Below, in pieces: positions 49,237 to 61,870 of a DNA stretch of 64,000 bases. The position numbers and the translations under genes were made by a program. The notes beneath the pieces were generated by a model, which saw only the letters and a program-made list of their open reading frames with translations, made no database searches and was not told where the DNA came from. How positions within the stretch are numbered: the first letter of the stretch is position 1; every line of letters starts with the position of its first letter. This DNA comes from Phytoseiulus persimilis. Its lineage: Eukaryota; Arthropoda; Arachnida; Mesostigmata; Phytoseiidae. The stretch covers positions 19,592,001 to 19,656,000 of the forward strand of contig CM075101.1 in NCBI GenBank assembly GCA_037576195.1, given 5' to 3'.

Positions 49237-49413
49237 ATGATCTCCTGTCGGCTTCGTGTTTTCTTCATTCTTTCCTTTGTTCTCCTCGGACTCGCGGCTT
49301 TTTCAACAAGGACAACCAGGAGCGATCGGAACAACGGCGTCGATGGAGGCACCAACCTGAACTACAAGCAGGTTTTCGGAAGTCAAAAAACTGCTCTCTC
49401 GCGACATAGGTAG
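49237..49413 (+). CDS. Putative signal-anchor-bearing N-terminal ORF
   Basis: ATG-initiated frame with an N-terminal MISCRLRVFFILSFVLLGLA hydrophobic segment after two arginines, like a signal peptide or type II membrane anchor, followed by a polar stalk. It would be a first exon of a secretory-pathway protein. A donor-like AAG|CAGGTTTTC is weak and no following exon was recognised. Confidence 0.22.
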   Translation: MISCRLRVFFILSFVLLGLAAFSTRTTRSDRNNGVDGGTNLNYKQVFGSQKTALSRHR

Positions 49414-52400
49414 CGGACGACAGGGAACGACAAACAGCAAACGAGTGAAGAGGCAGGCGAACAGGAAAGCCAGCATGAATAAAACATAAGCATTTGTTTA
49501 TCATAATACCATCGCTGTCATGTAGCTTCAATTTGGCAACACTGATGAACTCGCTCGTTAGCATCGGTCGTTCGCCGCTGACAATGTTTAGTGCTCTGAA
49601 TAAATGCACTGAGCTCGAATGTCATTTTCGAGTGTTGAGTGGACATGGCTAGTTCAAGTGCGAAAATTACACAATGTACAAAGGTCTACTAAACCGCCCC
49701 ATTAGGCATTATTCTTGCGCTCTCTTCCTTTTCGAGGAGTTTCTTGATTGATTCGCATTCTTTCAGGAAATCGTATGAGCCCACAAAATAGCTCATGAGT
49801 GCTACGAGGAAGCTGTTGACAACAAGCTCGGAAACTCATCGTGAACATTCAACGCTCGAACATTTCAGTGCGGGCAGATCATTTGAGCAGTTCAGTTCAG
49901 GCAGGAGTGCTCGCGTCTGATGGACGTCACATGAAGAAGCATTCGTTTTTGGGCATCGAGCGTTCTTTCCTCGGAAACTGCATCGCCTTCCCTTAGAGGC
50001 TCCTGCAGGGCTACGAATGCTGAAAATGTGGGGAGCTCACTCGACTGCGGTGCTGTCGCGTTCTGCCCTCAGATAGGTACGGGAGAAGTTTTCGATGATG
50101 TGAAGTTGGCCTTGAGTATCAATCCTCAGCCCTCGACGTTTGTGAGAGTTTCAATCGAGGCCTAATACAGTTTCTCGAGAGGGACGAGAAGGATCACGAA
50201 AGCCTGCTGCTCAGGGGTCAAGGGGTGCCTCGCATTCTCTGCGTTTCTTCCGTACGCTAATTCTAACTGATCGAGTCTAATGTTGATAATTACAGTGCCC
50301 GCAGGCACCATGACGCCGCAGTGATTCGCGAAGGAATCAAAATGTGAGAGGCGGAGGTTGTGAACGACCACGGGGCTCCACACAGAAACTTCGCACTGCC
50401 GACACTCGAACTGTCATCGAGTTCTTCAGACAACCGAAGGCTCGACTGTTTCGACGGCTCTGTTCCCTATCAGAACCAGTAAAGCTGAAAACCTTGGATT
50501 TCCTTCACAGTGTTCCCTCCACTCCACGCCGTCTAAGACTTCCACTTTCGAACCATCATCGTCCTCTGGTGCGGTGCCGATGGCTCTTCTCTGTTCCTAC
50601 GATTGTTTTTCCTCTTATAACTATTCTGTTCTAGCGGTCGTTCGTCTCGCTTCCAGCCGCTCGACACTGGTGCTCTGAGATCTTCCTCTGGACGCGACCC
50701 TCGGCAACCTCCCATTCTCGACTCGACTGTTTTTTTCACCCTTCAACTTCATGTTGTGGCTCGGTCTCATCTGTTCTTCTGTGCCTCTCGCTCGTACGCG
50801 TCCTTCGCGCCTATTTTCGTTCTTCAAATGGAAGCAGAAGAAAGTGAGAAAATAATGTTCTTTCCCTCTCAAGGCCTTCTCATTCCGATTTTCTCGCTCT
50901 TTCGTGAGAGGCGTTCTACACTCGACACGTCCCCGAGGCAACACTGCCGTTGTTCTCCAAGAAAGTCACGTAAAACCTGTCTGCGATGCTCGAAGAATGC
51001 TGAGAATCTTTGTTGTTTTCGAGACGAATGCCAGTTGAGAAATGATTCGCCCCTCTTCCGGTTCCGAACGCTCACTTCCACTAGGAATTAAGCGCTATAC
51101 ACCGCTGTTAATCCAGTTCCGGAGCCGCTTGGAAAAAAAGGTGAAGGAGAGCCTGCGGTGATAGATCTTGACCTCTCGACCCCCAGACCCTTCTGGTGGA
51201 ACAAGCTTCTGATTTCAAGTCAATATCGCCGATTTCGGATTGACCGGCTACGAGGTTTCGCGTCAGTTTCCGGATGAGGCTGGAATGAATGAAGGACCGA
51301 GTCGCTTTCTCCGAGAACTTGCCCCTCTCAGAAACTTCACGGAGCGAAGAAATCCTCGTATTCGTGGACGACACGGTGTGCGGTTGAAAAACTTGAGAGT
51401 GGATTTGTTAAGTGTTCAGATCAAGGGCTAGTTGCGACGCAGGGTTCCCGTCAGATACGTTGTCATCGGAGGAAGGCACGCGTGAAGTGAGTTTGATGCT
51501 CCCGAAGGGACCGACACTTCATCAAATTGCAGGCCTTCCAAACCGCGGAGAGAACGACGATCGTAAGGGAAGAGGAAACTGACGGGAGTTGGGCGAGCGG
51601 TCCCGAGTCGCAATCGTCGCCTGTTTCCCGTCTTGCTGTGCTCGGGTTACGGTCGTGGTCGCTATTCTCGAGAAGACTCACGGACCGATGGACACAGAAC
51701 GAACTCACATAGGTGAAGTTAGAGCCGCCTTCTCAGAACCACGAAGCGAAGCGTTGGGAGAACCGAGGAAAAAATCGAGGGCGGAGTGATCCGTCCAAAG
51801 TTTCCGTGCCGGTGAGCTACTCTAGAATCGGGGAGAGCATCTCATCAACTCGGGGGGATAGTCTGGAGCGGGATTCCCGTAGCCGCATCGTCAACAGATC
51901 GAGTCACCGACAGGAATTATCGAGGAAGCGATCAGGATTTTTTTTACGAGAACCGAGAGCCAGGTCCCGGGAACGCGAGGATCCGCACGATACTTGTGCT
52001 CGCCGGTTGCTTCAGTCGATAAAGTTCGAGACCATGCCGCGATTAACGGTCACTTACTCCATCTGATGGTAACGTTTACAGTGCGGTGCTCGAGCTTCAG
52101 GTACAAGTTTGTACATGAGTCGAGGACGAGCCGGTATGGACCACGAAAGAGCTTCCGTTTTCTGCGAAATGCTACTTATTGAGCCGGCGACTGATGGAGT
52201 TTCCGAGAGAGCCCTCAACCGTATTTTCCCATGAGAGATGTGTGTAGCGAGGAAGCATCGGCATTGAACCGTCGTCCGTGACTCTGAGGCCGCATGACGA
52301 TCGAGAGCAGTCGACGCCGACTTGCGCAGCATCTTGAGTTTCAGCTAGTATTCATTGGACCGCCTCGAGACTACAGCGATTGTTCGTTTAAAGTGAGTTC

Positions 52401-55400
52401 GCCCCGAATAGATAGAGCGCAGAAGTTTCCTGCCGGTTCCTAAATCTTAATTCGGTCGCACAGGACGGCAAGCAGGCGACATTCTGACAGTTCGTGAAGC
52501 GTGCCTTAGTGAAGAGAAATGGCTCCATCCTGGTAAAGGATGGGGAAATTCTGTTTGCGAGCGAACGGCAGGGGGCTGGACAGACTATTCGAGAGAAGAA
52601 CTCCAACAGTGGTATTGAACGATTCGTATTGAGCGAAATCTTCTCCGTTTCCTGAGTTCAAATCGCGATAATGTTTTCAGTCACACTCTAGATATATAGC
52701 CATGATTGCGCTTCTCAATCGATGCGGCTCAACAAATGGAATAATCCCCAGCTTATGATCATTGATCAAGTGCAATTCTTCTGGAAGTCGAATACCGAAT
52801 CTAAGATAATTCATTTCAAACGAAGAGGTACAGCAAGTAGGTCGTTCTCATAAATTGTCGATTTTTTATTCGGTCTCATTATTGACATCCCCCATAGTGG
52901 TATGATGACAATCCTCATCATCACAATCAACGCTCTAAACTTGATTATTTGCTCTTGAATCGTCGATGGTGACTTCGACGACCGTTCTTATTATTTCCGA
53001 AGGCTTTCCTTGATGTCTGTACAGAAGTAAATGCGGAGAAGTACTCTCCATAATATGATAAATATGGGGCTCGCGATACGATGCCATTGTTTACAATAAA
53101 AAATCCACGACGTGAAATCATTTTCCCCTTCCACTTTCAGGTGTGCTGTAAGATCTAGTCGATGTGGAGTATGTCTTCGTTCGGAATCTCACGTTTGAGG
53201 ACCTGCTCGCTCGTTTTCCACGTGATATAATGTGTTCAGATGTGTTCGATGTTTGTTGAGGCTCAGAGGCAGTCGGGGTTTATGACAGAAATTTGGGACG
53301 GAGGTCCAAGTGGCACGAAATCTCGACCAGGGATTCTGGAGTCGAAGAAGAGGGATGAGAGGGAGCTCGGGCTGAAGCTGAAGACTTCAAGATGTTTAGG
53401 AACGGACTAGCGTTGCTTTCACTAAACGGGACGAGGTGAAACCAAGTAGAGCAGCTTTGTTGTGTTCGCCTACCGAGATATGGGAGCAAACTCGGGTCGA
53501 GTTCAAGGGTGACGGACGATCTGAACAGTTCTTGTTGAGTCGCGTACGAAGAGGAATTGAGAAAGAATCGAAATCGATTCGATCTTTAGGAAGGGACACA
53601 GACTGGGATGCTATCGACTTCTGTGAACTGATGCCTCATTGTCTCAATGTCGTAGGGGGGACGCGACCACCCCCCGAGAACTTGACAAAGCGCAAGTTAA
53701 GACGACCCTCCGCAGCTCAACAAGAATCAGAGGATTGCCGAACGACAAAATTGACTGATAGTCATCTCCCGTATGAATGAAAGGCGCTTCAGCCTCTTGA
53801 ACCCGTCGCTCGTCAAATGCAGTTATCGAGCCCGTACCGATCTCCTCTGAACTTCCGAAGAGATCCGATGTTCAGCTTGTGGATGGTCAAGCTCGCTGAT
53901 TCTCGAAAGCTACTTCCGGCCACCGATCTTCCAGATACCGAGTTCTTTGACAACTGTACAGAAACGCCCTGGTTCTCTTTTCACTCGACTTTGAGCCGAG
54001 TTGTGTGTCTCGAGAGGTATCAGCCTGCCGAAGCTCGAAGTTATCGAACCAAGAGACTGGGATGAGCCGGTGGACAGAAACATCCGTGTAGATCGCAAAT
54101 CGCTCCGCTGTTCATGCGGAGGAACGGTGAAAATGAATGGAGGGACGGGCAGGCAACCCATATGAGGGTCAGGGGTGGACCACCGAGAAAAGCAAGCAAG
54201 GAGCAGCAGCTGCATATGGCGAAGATCACGATGTGGAACAGATGCTGTCAAACTCGCTGGTTCAGGAATTCACGCGCTGTTTCCGAGGGACGGATATCGA
54301 CAAGATACGACGATGACACTGAAACAACCACTATGAGGGCAAGACACGACACCAAGACGCAGGCGACGACGGCCTTGATTCTCATCAGAGTAAAAGGCTC
54401 CCTCGACCCCGTCATTTGCCCTCATCCGTGCTCCTACCGGTTGAGCAATTTTCTCTTTTTCTTAGCGGCGAGGTACAGCAGAACGAGAGGGAGAGTCACC
54501 AGCCATATCGGTGAAGTTAAACAGCCCGGAATATATGACCTCCTCGCAGTTTCGAAAGGATCTGATGGAACTCGCTCAGGCGGTGGATTTTATGCAGGTA
54601 CAGAAGATACAGGAGTCATAGCCGGTGTTGCCTTCGGATGATGGTTGCTTGACGGCAACCCAGGCTAGCATGTAGGGATTCAGGATGCCAGACAGGTTGG
54701 CCGTAAACTCGAGGGAAATATGTGTGCCGTTCCGTCTTACGCCGTTCTCTCGGTTATCAGCATGAGGCTTCTCCGCTGGCCTTGCTGCTGTCCTCGACTT
54801 AGTTAACGAACGTAGAGGGTACAGAGCATTATGGCCCCTCACCGTCTATCGAAGGAACGCGACCGGGGAGTTTCGAGGAAGTTTTCCAGCTGCAACACTG
54901 GAGGTTCATGGGTTGAATAAGCTATAAGAGTGAGCGAGGCGCTCAACGTACACCAAACTCAAACCCCGACAAAAGTGCGCCTGGCCTACCCAGCATCGTG
55001 GGAGACTGTTGATGCTTTGTTTTTACTCCTCCTTTTTTTGGGTTCAATATGGGGAGCGATCCCATACAACCAGTACGCCAGCCCATCCAGGTTCCCCTTC
55101 GATCGGAGCCTCTGCCACAGCCTGCTCGGTTGATCGGCCTCTGTCTGAACAAGGGAAAGAAGAGAAACACCATCGGCACGCTAAGCTATAATAAGCCTTT
55201 TTCATAAATAATAAAATATGCTGCTCCTGCCATATTGAGGGCCGCGTTCGTAATTGGGTTTGTAAGTAGCAGTCGTGCCCTTAGTGACGAATTAAATGAT
55301 AAATAATGCTCGTTCTCTATGCGAAGGGAGCGAAGCAGCATGTGGGTCTTGATTAGGGAAAAAACGATGGGCATCCATTGAACGCTGCACGGCATCGCCT

Positions 55401-56809
55401 CACCCTTGATCGGTTTGAATCGTATCCATTCAAAATATGCAGAGCTCGATATGCACGAGGGGCAAAGGCGGATTTGAGTAGTTTTTTCGATATGTTCCAT
55501 CGTTGGGGAAAGTCCACTGTAGGGGTGATGATGGATATATTGTTGTGTTGAGGAATCTGAGACCCGCCATCCAATGATAACGGATATGTCCAAAAATGAT
55601 CACTAGGAATTTTCGTGTAGAAACCGGGTTCGCATCTGCTTGCAGGAAGAAATGTTTGTCGAAAAATCGAGTGTTCACATTATGTTCCATTCTATCTAGG
55701 TCTGCCTCGATATGTTCGCTCGTGTCTCTAGTGTTCATGTCACACAAGGATCCAACAGCTGAGCTACCTCTAAGACTTCCATCCGGAAGAATAGGAGAGG
55801 CTCATGGAGAAAATTGTTCCTCTCGAAGTATTGAATACATCTTCAGTACGAGCTAGCTTTCAATTGATATTCAACGAGTCTATCCTAAATATATTCTCAT
55901 CTAAATCACTCAACTATTCAACTTTTATCTACAGTGATCCTCTGCATGCAGGCCGGTTTTTACCGGGTTTTGTAGAAATTCCTAAAAAGTACTCTCGCCA
56001 CCCACAAGGATTTTCTTCTCGTTGTACAGACTCCTCTTTGGATCTTCTCGTGGGATCACTCATCGACAATGGGAGTGCGGAATGTCCAAGTCTCGAATTT
56101 TCTGAATTCCAGAGCCCGAATAATATTGGATGTGTTTCGGGACAGCATTCAAATCTAAGATGAATCGAAATTCGGAGTGTTCCCCATCTCGACTTCGCTT
56201 CTCGTGTCATAAAAAAATTCCCATCTCACGACATGTCGACGTGGTGAGCCTCGCTTCTGCGAAATCTGGGTTCCCATCGAATGAAATATGCAAGCGCTGC
56301 AATATTCGGGAATCCCATCGGGAATGAGCTAGATTTGAGAATTTATCGATTCAGGGAGGGAGCTCGACGAAAGAATCACTCTAATCGATCCCGAAAGTCG
56401 CATTTGTATTGACGCAAACCCATTCTTGAGGACAACTAGCTCCCACGAGGAGGGAATTCACTTCATCACAGACCCCCAAAAACAGAACCCCATACCAAAT
56501 GTTCCGAAGTAAACTTGCAACCAACTGATAATGTACAATGGCCGCCCTGCGACGGCGATATGCTGCTTCGATGGGATACAGTATTGGATAACGATAATCC
56601 TCCAGGCGGTCTTTAGAGGAAAGTAGAGAGCGCGAATGCCCCGAACGGATTCGGAGCCTTCCGATGCTCGTCTGCTCGGCACTCCGATCTACCTTGCCAA
56701 TACTCTATCAGTGTACAATCATGTTCCACCACCTCGAAGGGGCTTTGGAACGGAGAAACAATCGATTTTTCTAGCTGCTAGCTGCTAACGGCTGCCAACG
56801 AAGTTCCGG

Positions 56810-58965
56810 TTAGTTGTGCGGAGCCCGTTTTCCATGTAGGTAATCGATCCAGCGTTGCGCCGTCGTTTCCAGGATGTTCGACTGCATTATCGTGTTGAGG
56901 TAAAGCAGTTGACTTATGTGCGTTGTGTGATAGTCCCAACGAGCGATGTTGGGCGGCAGTGACGGAATCGAGAAATGTCTCAGGTCGTACACAGACCCCG
57001 AGCCCGTATCGAACAGAGGCAGCATGTGTTTGAGACTGGTCATCCCGTCGAGGAACAGCGTCCGGGCTCCGCTGTCGTTGCTGACCTTGAAAACGTCGTA
57101 GATGCCGAACAGGGAATAGATGAACCCGTTCAAAACGAACGAGCTCTTCGGCGTAGGGTACTCCTCGTACCAGCTGTATTTGTCAGCGAATTTGGTGAGC
57201 ACACCCCCGCTCCTGGAGTCCTTCTTGAAAAGCTCAAGGGCTCTCAAAGCAGACTGTAGATAGATCTGCTGTCGAGTGACTAGGTAAGCTCGCACGAGCA
57301 GCGACATGCACTGACCCTGGGCCATCGCCGAATACCATGGCGCGGTCAGGAACAGGGTGTTGGGTGGGACCAAGGTTCTGCCCACGGTGATCTGCCAACC
57401 CCCGTCGCGGTCTTGGTTCTTGACGAGATAGTTACAGGCGGCGAAAAAGTACTCGTCATGCGCCTGCGTCAGAAGTGTAGCGTTCCCGATTCGACCGTGG
57501 CCCCGGAAAACGATTTTCAGTATCTGCACCGTTTTACCGACGAGGGCCGCGGCTGTTCTCGAAGCCCGTTTTCCTGTTCCGGTTTGGGTCGCAAGACCTT
57601 TCCGCAAATCGATGAAAACGTCCCGGGTCAAGGTTCTCCAGGCGTTCCGTGACGCTCCGATGCCCACGTAAACGTCCTGGCCCTTGCTGCTGATGAGGAT
57701 GTCGGTCATGACGTAGTGCACTCCGTATGTGGTCCCTGACGCTACGACGTACACCGAAACGCTTCCGTTTTGTCCAAGGAATAGGTCTAGCTGGACTATG
57801 GGAAAGTCCTCGGTTGTCTCGAAGTCGAGTTCGACCCCGGGGGCGGCCTCACCCTCGAACGTGCGGAACTCCATAACGGGTCGCCCCGTGTCCTCGTCCG
57901 AAATTGGTCGAAACACAGCGCCTTCTTTGGCCTTCCATTCACAGCCATCTTGCGTTGTACCGCGAGCCAGTAGAAATTGACGTCGAGTGGCTGTGGTCGC
58001 CGTCAAATTCTTGCTGAAGTGGCTCAGCCCGAACTGCGCTATCTGTGTTGGGTACAGGTGTCCGGAGGAGTTCCATTGCGTGCTCACAGGAACACCTGGA
58101 AATGACACGTTGCGTTAGGAACCATCTCGAGCGACGATTTCAATTCTTGTACTTGCGTCTGGAGCCCGATGTTTCCTCCGTTCCTTTACTCTCTTGTTCT
58201 TTCCTCTGTTTTCCTCTGCCAGTCACTGTCTTTCTCTCCTCCTTGTTTATCATCCTCGAAAACCATCAATCTCTCCGCTCCTTCCAAGCCCCCATCGTTT
58301 TCTTCTTCCCTCTTTTATCTACATTTCAATACCCTATTCCTCTTTTTATACACTCTCCGCGTCGGCCTCTATTTCCTGCTCGAACAATTTATCTCCTCAT
58401 CGACGAGTATTCTCTCTTCCACGGTCTCGTTCCCCACCCGCCTCGTTCCTCCCTCTTCGCGAGACTTTCCTCCGCAGACCATGTATCCAATGATTTTTTT
58501 TTCGCCTTCCGAGCATAATTTTAGACTGATATCGATCCCTCGTGCTTTCGGTATATCCTCAACGGAATCGAGCGCTCGTTCGCGAGCTCCCATGTAGGTA
58601 GCCGACTTCCCCATTTCGCCTAACGACATCGGCGGCAGTTTCATGGATGTCGCCAGCCGTTCCGACACCATGCTCTGCGCGGTGACGGCGCGCATGGTTC
58701 GGTGGTGACGGCCTCCGACCATCCATGATACCCGTGGTGGCCAGTCTATCACGAAGCTGTAGCCCTCCTCAGGGGCCGACGACGTCGGGGATGCCTTACC
58801 TTCGATGCCCGAGATGACTTTGACACGATCGCGAATAGCGACGTTATAGTTGCCGAACCACAAGTACGGTCCATTGGCTTTATACTTCTGGCTTGGGGTT
58901 GAGTATTTCGAGTAGGAATGTTGCCAGTGGAACGTTGAGCCATCGGCCGAGAATTTCCCGTAAAC
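56810..58965 (-). CDS. Glce: Heparan sulfate D-glucuronyl C5-epimerase (C-terminal two exons)
   Basis: Golgi enzyme that converts D-glucuronate to L-iduronate in N-sulfated heparan sulfate chains. Exons seen: 58965-58800 and 58095-56810, joined in phase 1 through a 704 bp intron, giving about 483 residues of the usual 600-plus. Conserved features: PYLWFGNYNVAIRDRVK and SGIEGVPVSTQW across the junction, then QIAQFGLSHFSKNLT, YGIGASRNAWRTLTRD-like VYVGIGASRNAWRTLTRD, FAACNYLVKNQDRDGGWQI, PWYSAMAQGQCMSLLVRAYL, SWYEEYPTPKSSFVLNGF, DTGSGSVYDLRHF and ARWDYHTTHISQLLY, ending HGKRAPHN like the human AKHN terminus. The YEEYP, YDLRHF and WDYHTTH blocks carry the tyrosines implicated in catalysis in vertebrate enzymes. 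The N-terminal exons, including the membrane anchor and the YEEIDC region, were not found up to the window end and probably lie beyond it or in short exons I missed. Confidence 0.94.
58160..58480 (+). repeat. Polypyrimidine tract inside the epimerase intron
   Basis: About 320 bases of strongly C/T-biased sequence on the + strand (so A/G-biased on the transcribed minus sense strand), without a fixed repeat unit. It lies wholly in the last intron of the C5-epimerase gene. Confidence 0.7.
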
Positions 58966-60231
58966 CTGCAAAGGTGAAAACGAAGTTTTTAGATTTTCGT
59001 GCTGACGTTTTGAGGAGTTGAGAGAATTTCTTGAGGTGGATTCGGAATCGGAACAACATTCGAGCCGAATATTGGTGGATGAATGGGGACAGCGATGGAA
59101 TAAGCCCTCGCGGTCGCTGTGGTGGGCTCCTTCGTCGGACTCACACAGGTGCCCACTCTTTCGGACTTGTCTCTGCTATTCTCGAGACCTGAACGTTGAA
59201 AAATTCACGAACCATGCCGCCGCAGGCTGGTGCAAAATGAAACATTGGTCTGCGAGCCATTGTCGTCGGCTGTATGCAGGGGCACGTGTAGAGACCGTAC
59301 GACTATAACTTGACAACGAACGCATTTGGACATTCAACAACGCTGTTGCTCATTTAGCAACGTTTGTTGGCGCACCTGTGCTCTCTCCGGGGCCGAATGA
59401 GTCTAAGCTGGTCTAATACTCGAGATAAGCTCCGCATATTCAGAGGCTACTCGGCTGGGGGTTGAGAGGTCAAACCCGCGGGCTTTTTGAAGCCTGAGTA
59501 AAATCTTGGAGCCATCAAATCCCGCAGTCAGAATCGATGTCTTAACCCGAAATAGTGCTCGACGTCACGTTCTCCCGTACCAGCTCCCCGAGCTGAACTC
59601 CAGCAATAGAACCACAATCCGGACGAGAGATCCTCATTGCTCGCTCAGGTTTTCGGCAGGAACTTGCTCTAACTTCGAGGACAAACGCATCCGCAGAACG
59701 ACTTTCTCAACCTACGAGGGCAAGAATATGGGGAAGTTTCTCAAGTTGGGACAGAGCCTGGGAGACTCTGAAAGTACAGACGATCCAGCGAAACAGCTGA
59801 TTTTGTGAATGAGCAGTTTCATGTCGAGCCGTGAGGTCTGTCGGACTGTCCGTCTCAATGTGTGGGCGAGATCTGCCGGAGAGCCGCGATAGATAGCGGT
59901 TGGGACCTACTCAAAGTTAATACATCTTCCCACCCTTCTCCTCCCGAACCTCCTACTCTTCGAAGAATCCACTCCTAGAGAGCGTCAAACTAGAGAACTC
60001 GGAAAGAGAGGAGGCACGAGGCGCGCAATGCCATGAGCAGAGGTGATCGATTCGCCGATGTACGATATGTTCACGTGTTCAGAACAGACTCTACAAATGT
60101 ATCGAGCTTGACGGGGAGGACAATTTTTCGCGATAGACCAAGTTTCGATATGTCCTCATTTTGAGCAACTCTGGACTCCCATCATTCGATCGTTGAACAG
60201 GGAAGCGGAGAATTTCCCTTGCTTCTCGCAG
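58966..60231. other. Upstream of epimerase exons, no recognisable gene
   Basis: I searched the minus strand for the missing epimerase N-terminal exons and found none. A + strand frame at 59506-59808 follows a CCCGCAG acceptor-like site and stays open for 100 codons with polar, protein-like content, but has no known domain. Confidence 0.3.
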
Positions 60232-60232
60232 G

Positions 60233-60385
60233 AGCTGGTTTCAAAGACCGCGTCTGTACGTCATCCTCCCGGCTGCTCCTGCCCAACTTTTCGAATCCAG
60301 ATACGTTCGCGAATACCCCGCAAGTTACTTCGAAGGCGACAACTGCGTCAAAGATTTCACAATAAACGAGACCTCGGCTAGTTAA
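60233..60385 (+). CDS. Unrecognised coding-like fragment
   Basis: A 50-codon + strand frame opening just after a CTTCTCGCAG acceptor-like site and ending in TAA. Content is strongly protein-like (RPRLYVILPAAPAQLFES, REYPASYFEGDNCVKDF). It lies 33 bp before the next coding-like fragment, so the two may derive from one decayed gene. No family is recognised. Confidence 0.3.
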   Translation, partial: SWFQRPRLYVILPAAPAQLFESRYVREYPASYFEGDNCVKDFTINETSAS

Positions 60386-60417
60386 TCACGAAACGATCCG
60401 ACTATCTGCGTTGAGTC

Positions 60418-60660
60418 TGTGTTCTCCGCTGGATTCCGACGGTGCTGGGAAGCGGTCGTCAGAAAATCATCGCCGAAAACAATGAGATCTTCTTCGGCCT
60501 CGGTCATTTTCACGGCAACGAATTTGTTTATCAGAGTGATGAGAGAATCGAGCTCATTCTGGAAAGAAGTATTGACCGACTCGGATACGCATGGGATGAT
60601 TTTGAACTGGGAGCCCTGAGAATGTCCACGAGAAACTTCGATTCTTGCGCAGAATTCTAG
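60418..60660 (+). pseudogene. Coding-like fragment, possible aldo-keto reductase relic
   Basis: An 80-codon frame ending in TAG with protein-like content. The order VLGSGRQKIIAENNEIFFG, then EFVYQSDERIELILERSIDR, then LGYAWDDFELG loosely follows the aldo-keto reductase pattern of VLGxAL…FFxTKVG…FxxSxERxxxSLExSLxRLGxDYxD found in the L-galactose dehydrogenase-like branch. The expected TK and downstream HDIEF are not matched, and the flanks do not continue the fold, so if the match is right this is a relic. The identification is from memory and weak. Confidence 0.28.
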
Positions 60661-60998
60661 AGCGAATGTTGAATGAAGACCATCAGCGATTCCATGAGGT
60701 CTGCTGTGGCTCCGACATCACTTCGGTCCTGGACCGTGTTCCGTGAGCCGGTAGATAGTTTTGGCTAGCGGCACTCGTTGTCGGTCCGTGATCTTCGACA
60801 GCGGTTCATTGGTCCGTTGCGGGAGTAGTGTAATTAAGCTCAGAGCTCCTCCCTGCCTCCTATGTTCCCCTTGAGTCCCCTTTTCTCTCTAGTGAGGCTG
60901 TCCCGTCGAGTTAATCTTGACCGAAAGGCCAACGCAATTTTGAAAGTGATGCCGAAACTTTCAAAGGTGACACGGGTTCCCAGCGGGCCCGTGATCAG

Positions 60999-61275
60999 AT
61001 GCGCAAGGCTTCGTTGTTCTCCTTACACTTCCTTCGCACGAGGAAACTCCGGACTTTCGCCCTCACAACGGTTGCGTTCCTCTCATTAGTGTTCCTGGCC
61101 CGGCGTGTCGCTAATAAGCTGGACGAACTCTACACAGATCAAGGAACTCTCCAAACCTGCACAGCGATCATATCAGAAACGCCGACAAGGCTGATTCGAA
61201 TTTCGCGAATGCTCGGCTCCGAAACATCGTTCTTGAGGACCAAGATGAGTCAAACGTCGAGCGCTCAGATCGTGA
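60999..61275 (+). CDS. Putative type II membrane protein first exon
   Basis: ATG-initiated frame with a basic start (MRKASLFSLHFLRTRKLR) followed by a hydrophobic segment (TFALTTVAFLSLVFLARRV), the layout of a Golgi type II anchor, then a polar stem. A GTGAGTAG donor occurs near 61274. In a second frame the stretch 61160-61273 is also protein-like (ARLRNIVLEDQDESNVERS), so the true frame near the end is unclear. It is on the opposite strand to the epimerase gene and so is not its missing anchor exon. Confidence 0.3.
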
Positions 61276-61793
61276 GTAGCTTCCCCGAGAGCTACAATTG
61301 TTTCCTTCGTGTGCCACTTCGGCCGACCGGAGCTCCACTGCCGCTGACATCCCAGACGAAATTAGAGCGAAGGAAAATTCTTCAATTTTTTCCATCAGCA
61401 TTATCATTCGATTTTCTCCCCGCATTCTCGGGTAGCCCCGCTCCGTCGGCCGCAGGCCACGTAATTTGATATCTGCTGTCAGGAAGTGTTGTCATCGATT
61501 CAGCTTCGCTGACTTCCTGGCAGGCTGTCTCGCCTACTTTAAAATCAGAGTTCACTCAAAAATTCGAGAACGGCGAGCGCCCTCCCCGCGTGGCCTTCAT
61601 TCATTTTTATCACTTTTACCTCTCTCTCCGCCGCGATTGTGACAATGAAAAGGTTCGACGAGTTGGTGGCTTGGGTGACTCGGCACACAAGAGATTCATT
61701 CATTCCGGCGTCTCTGGGGGAAATGTGCGAATCAAGTCGCACGCAATCGAGTTACCGTGGTCGCGCCGATTCGTCGCCCGCTGCGATCAAAAA

Positions 61794-61870
61794 GGAACGA
61801 GAGATGTGGAGAGAGAGAGAAGGAGAGGCGGGGAGGGGGTACTGGAGGGAAGCGAATAATGAAAGAAAAA
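61794..61870 (+). repeat. Polypurine tract
   Basis: A/G-biased run including several GAGA units and a GGGGAGGGGG core. Confidence 0.7.

Larger units (their letters stand above)
42018..56809. other. Long gene-poor stretch, no recognisable gene
   Basis: About 14.8 kb with no protein family I can name. It contains the two weak candidates listed separately (44725-45024 - and 49237-49413 +). There is an unassigned hydrophobic minus frame at 43238-43594 (FDGLVLFLFVAQIFLAEG). A purine-rich tract lies at 48.2-48.45 kb and a run of 13 C at 48095-48107. Blocks around 52.6-53.2 kb and 55.2-55.8 kb are more AT-rich than the surroundings. No tRNA or rRNA gene is visible. Confidence 0.4.

Noticed and set aside
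50162..50383. Minus-strand frame with VPAGTVIINI, reminiscent of a cytochrome P450 segment
   Set aside because: The residues that should follow (ExxR partner and heme-binding loop) are absent and the frame ends soon after.
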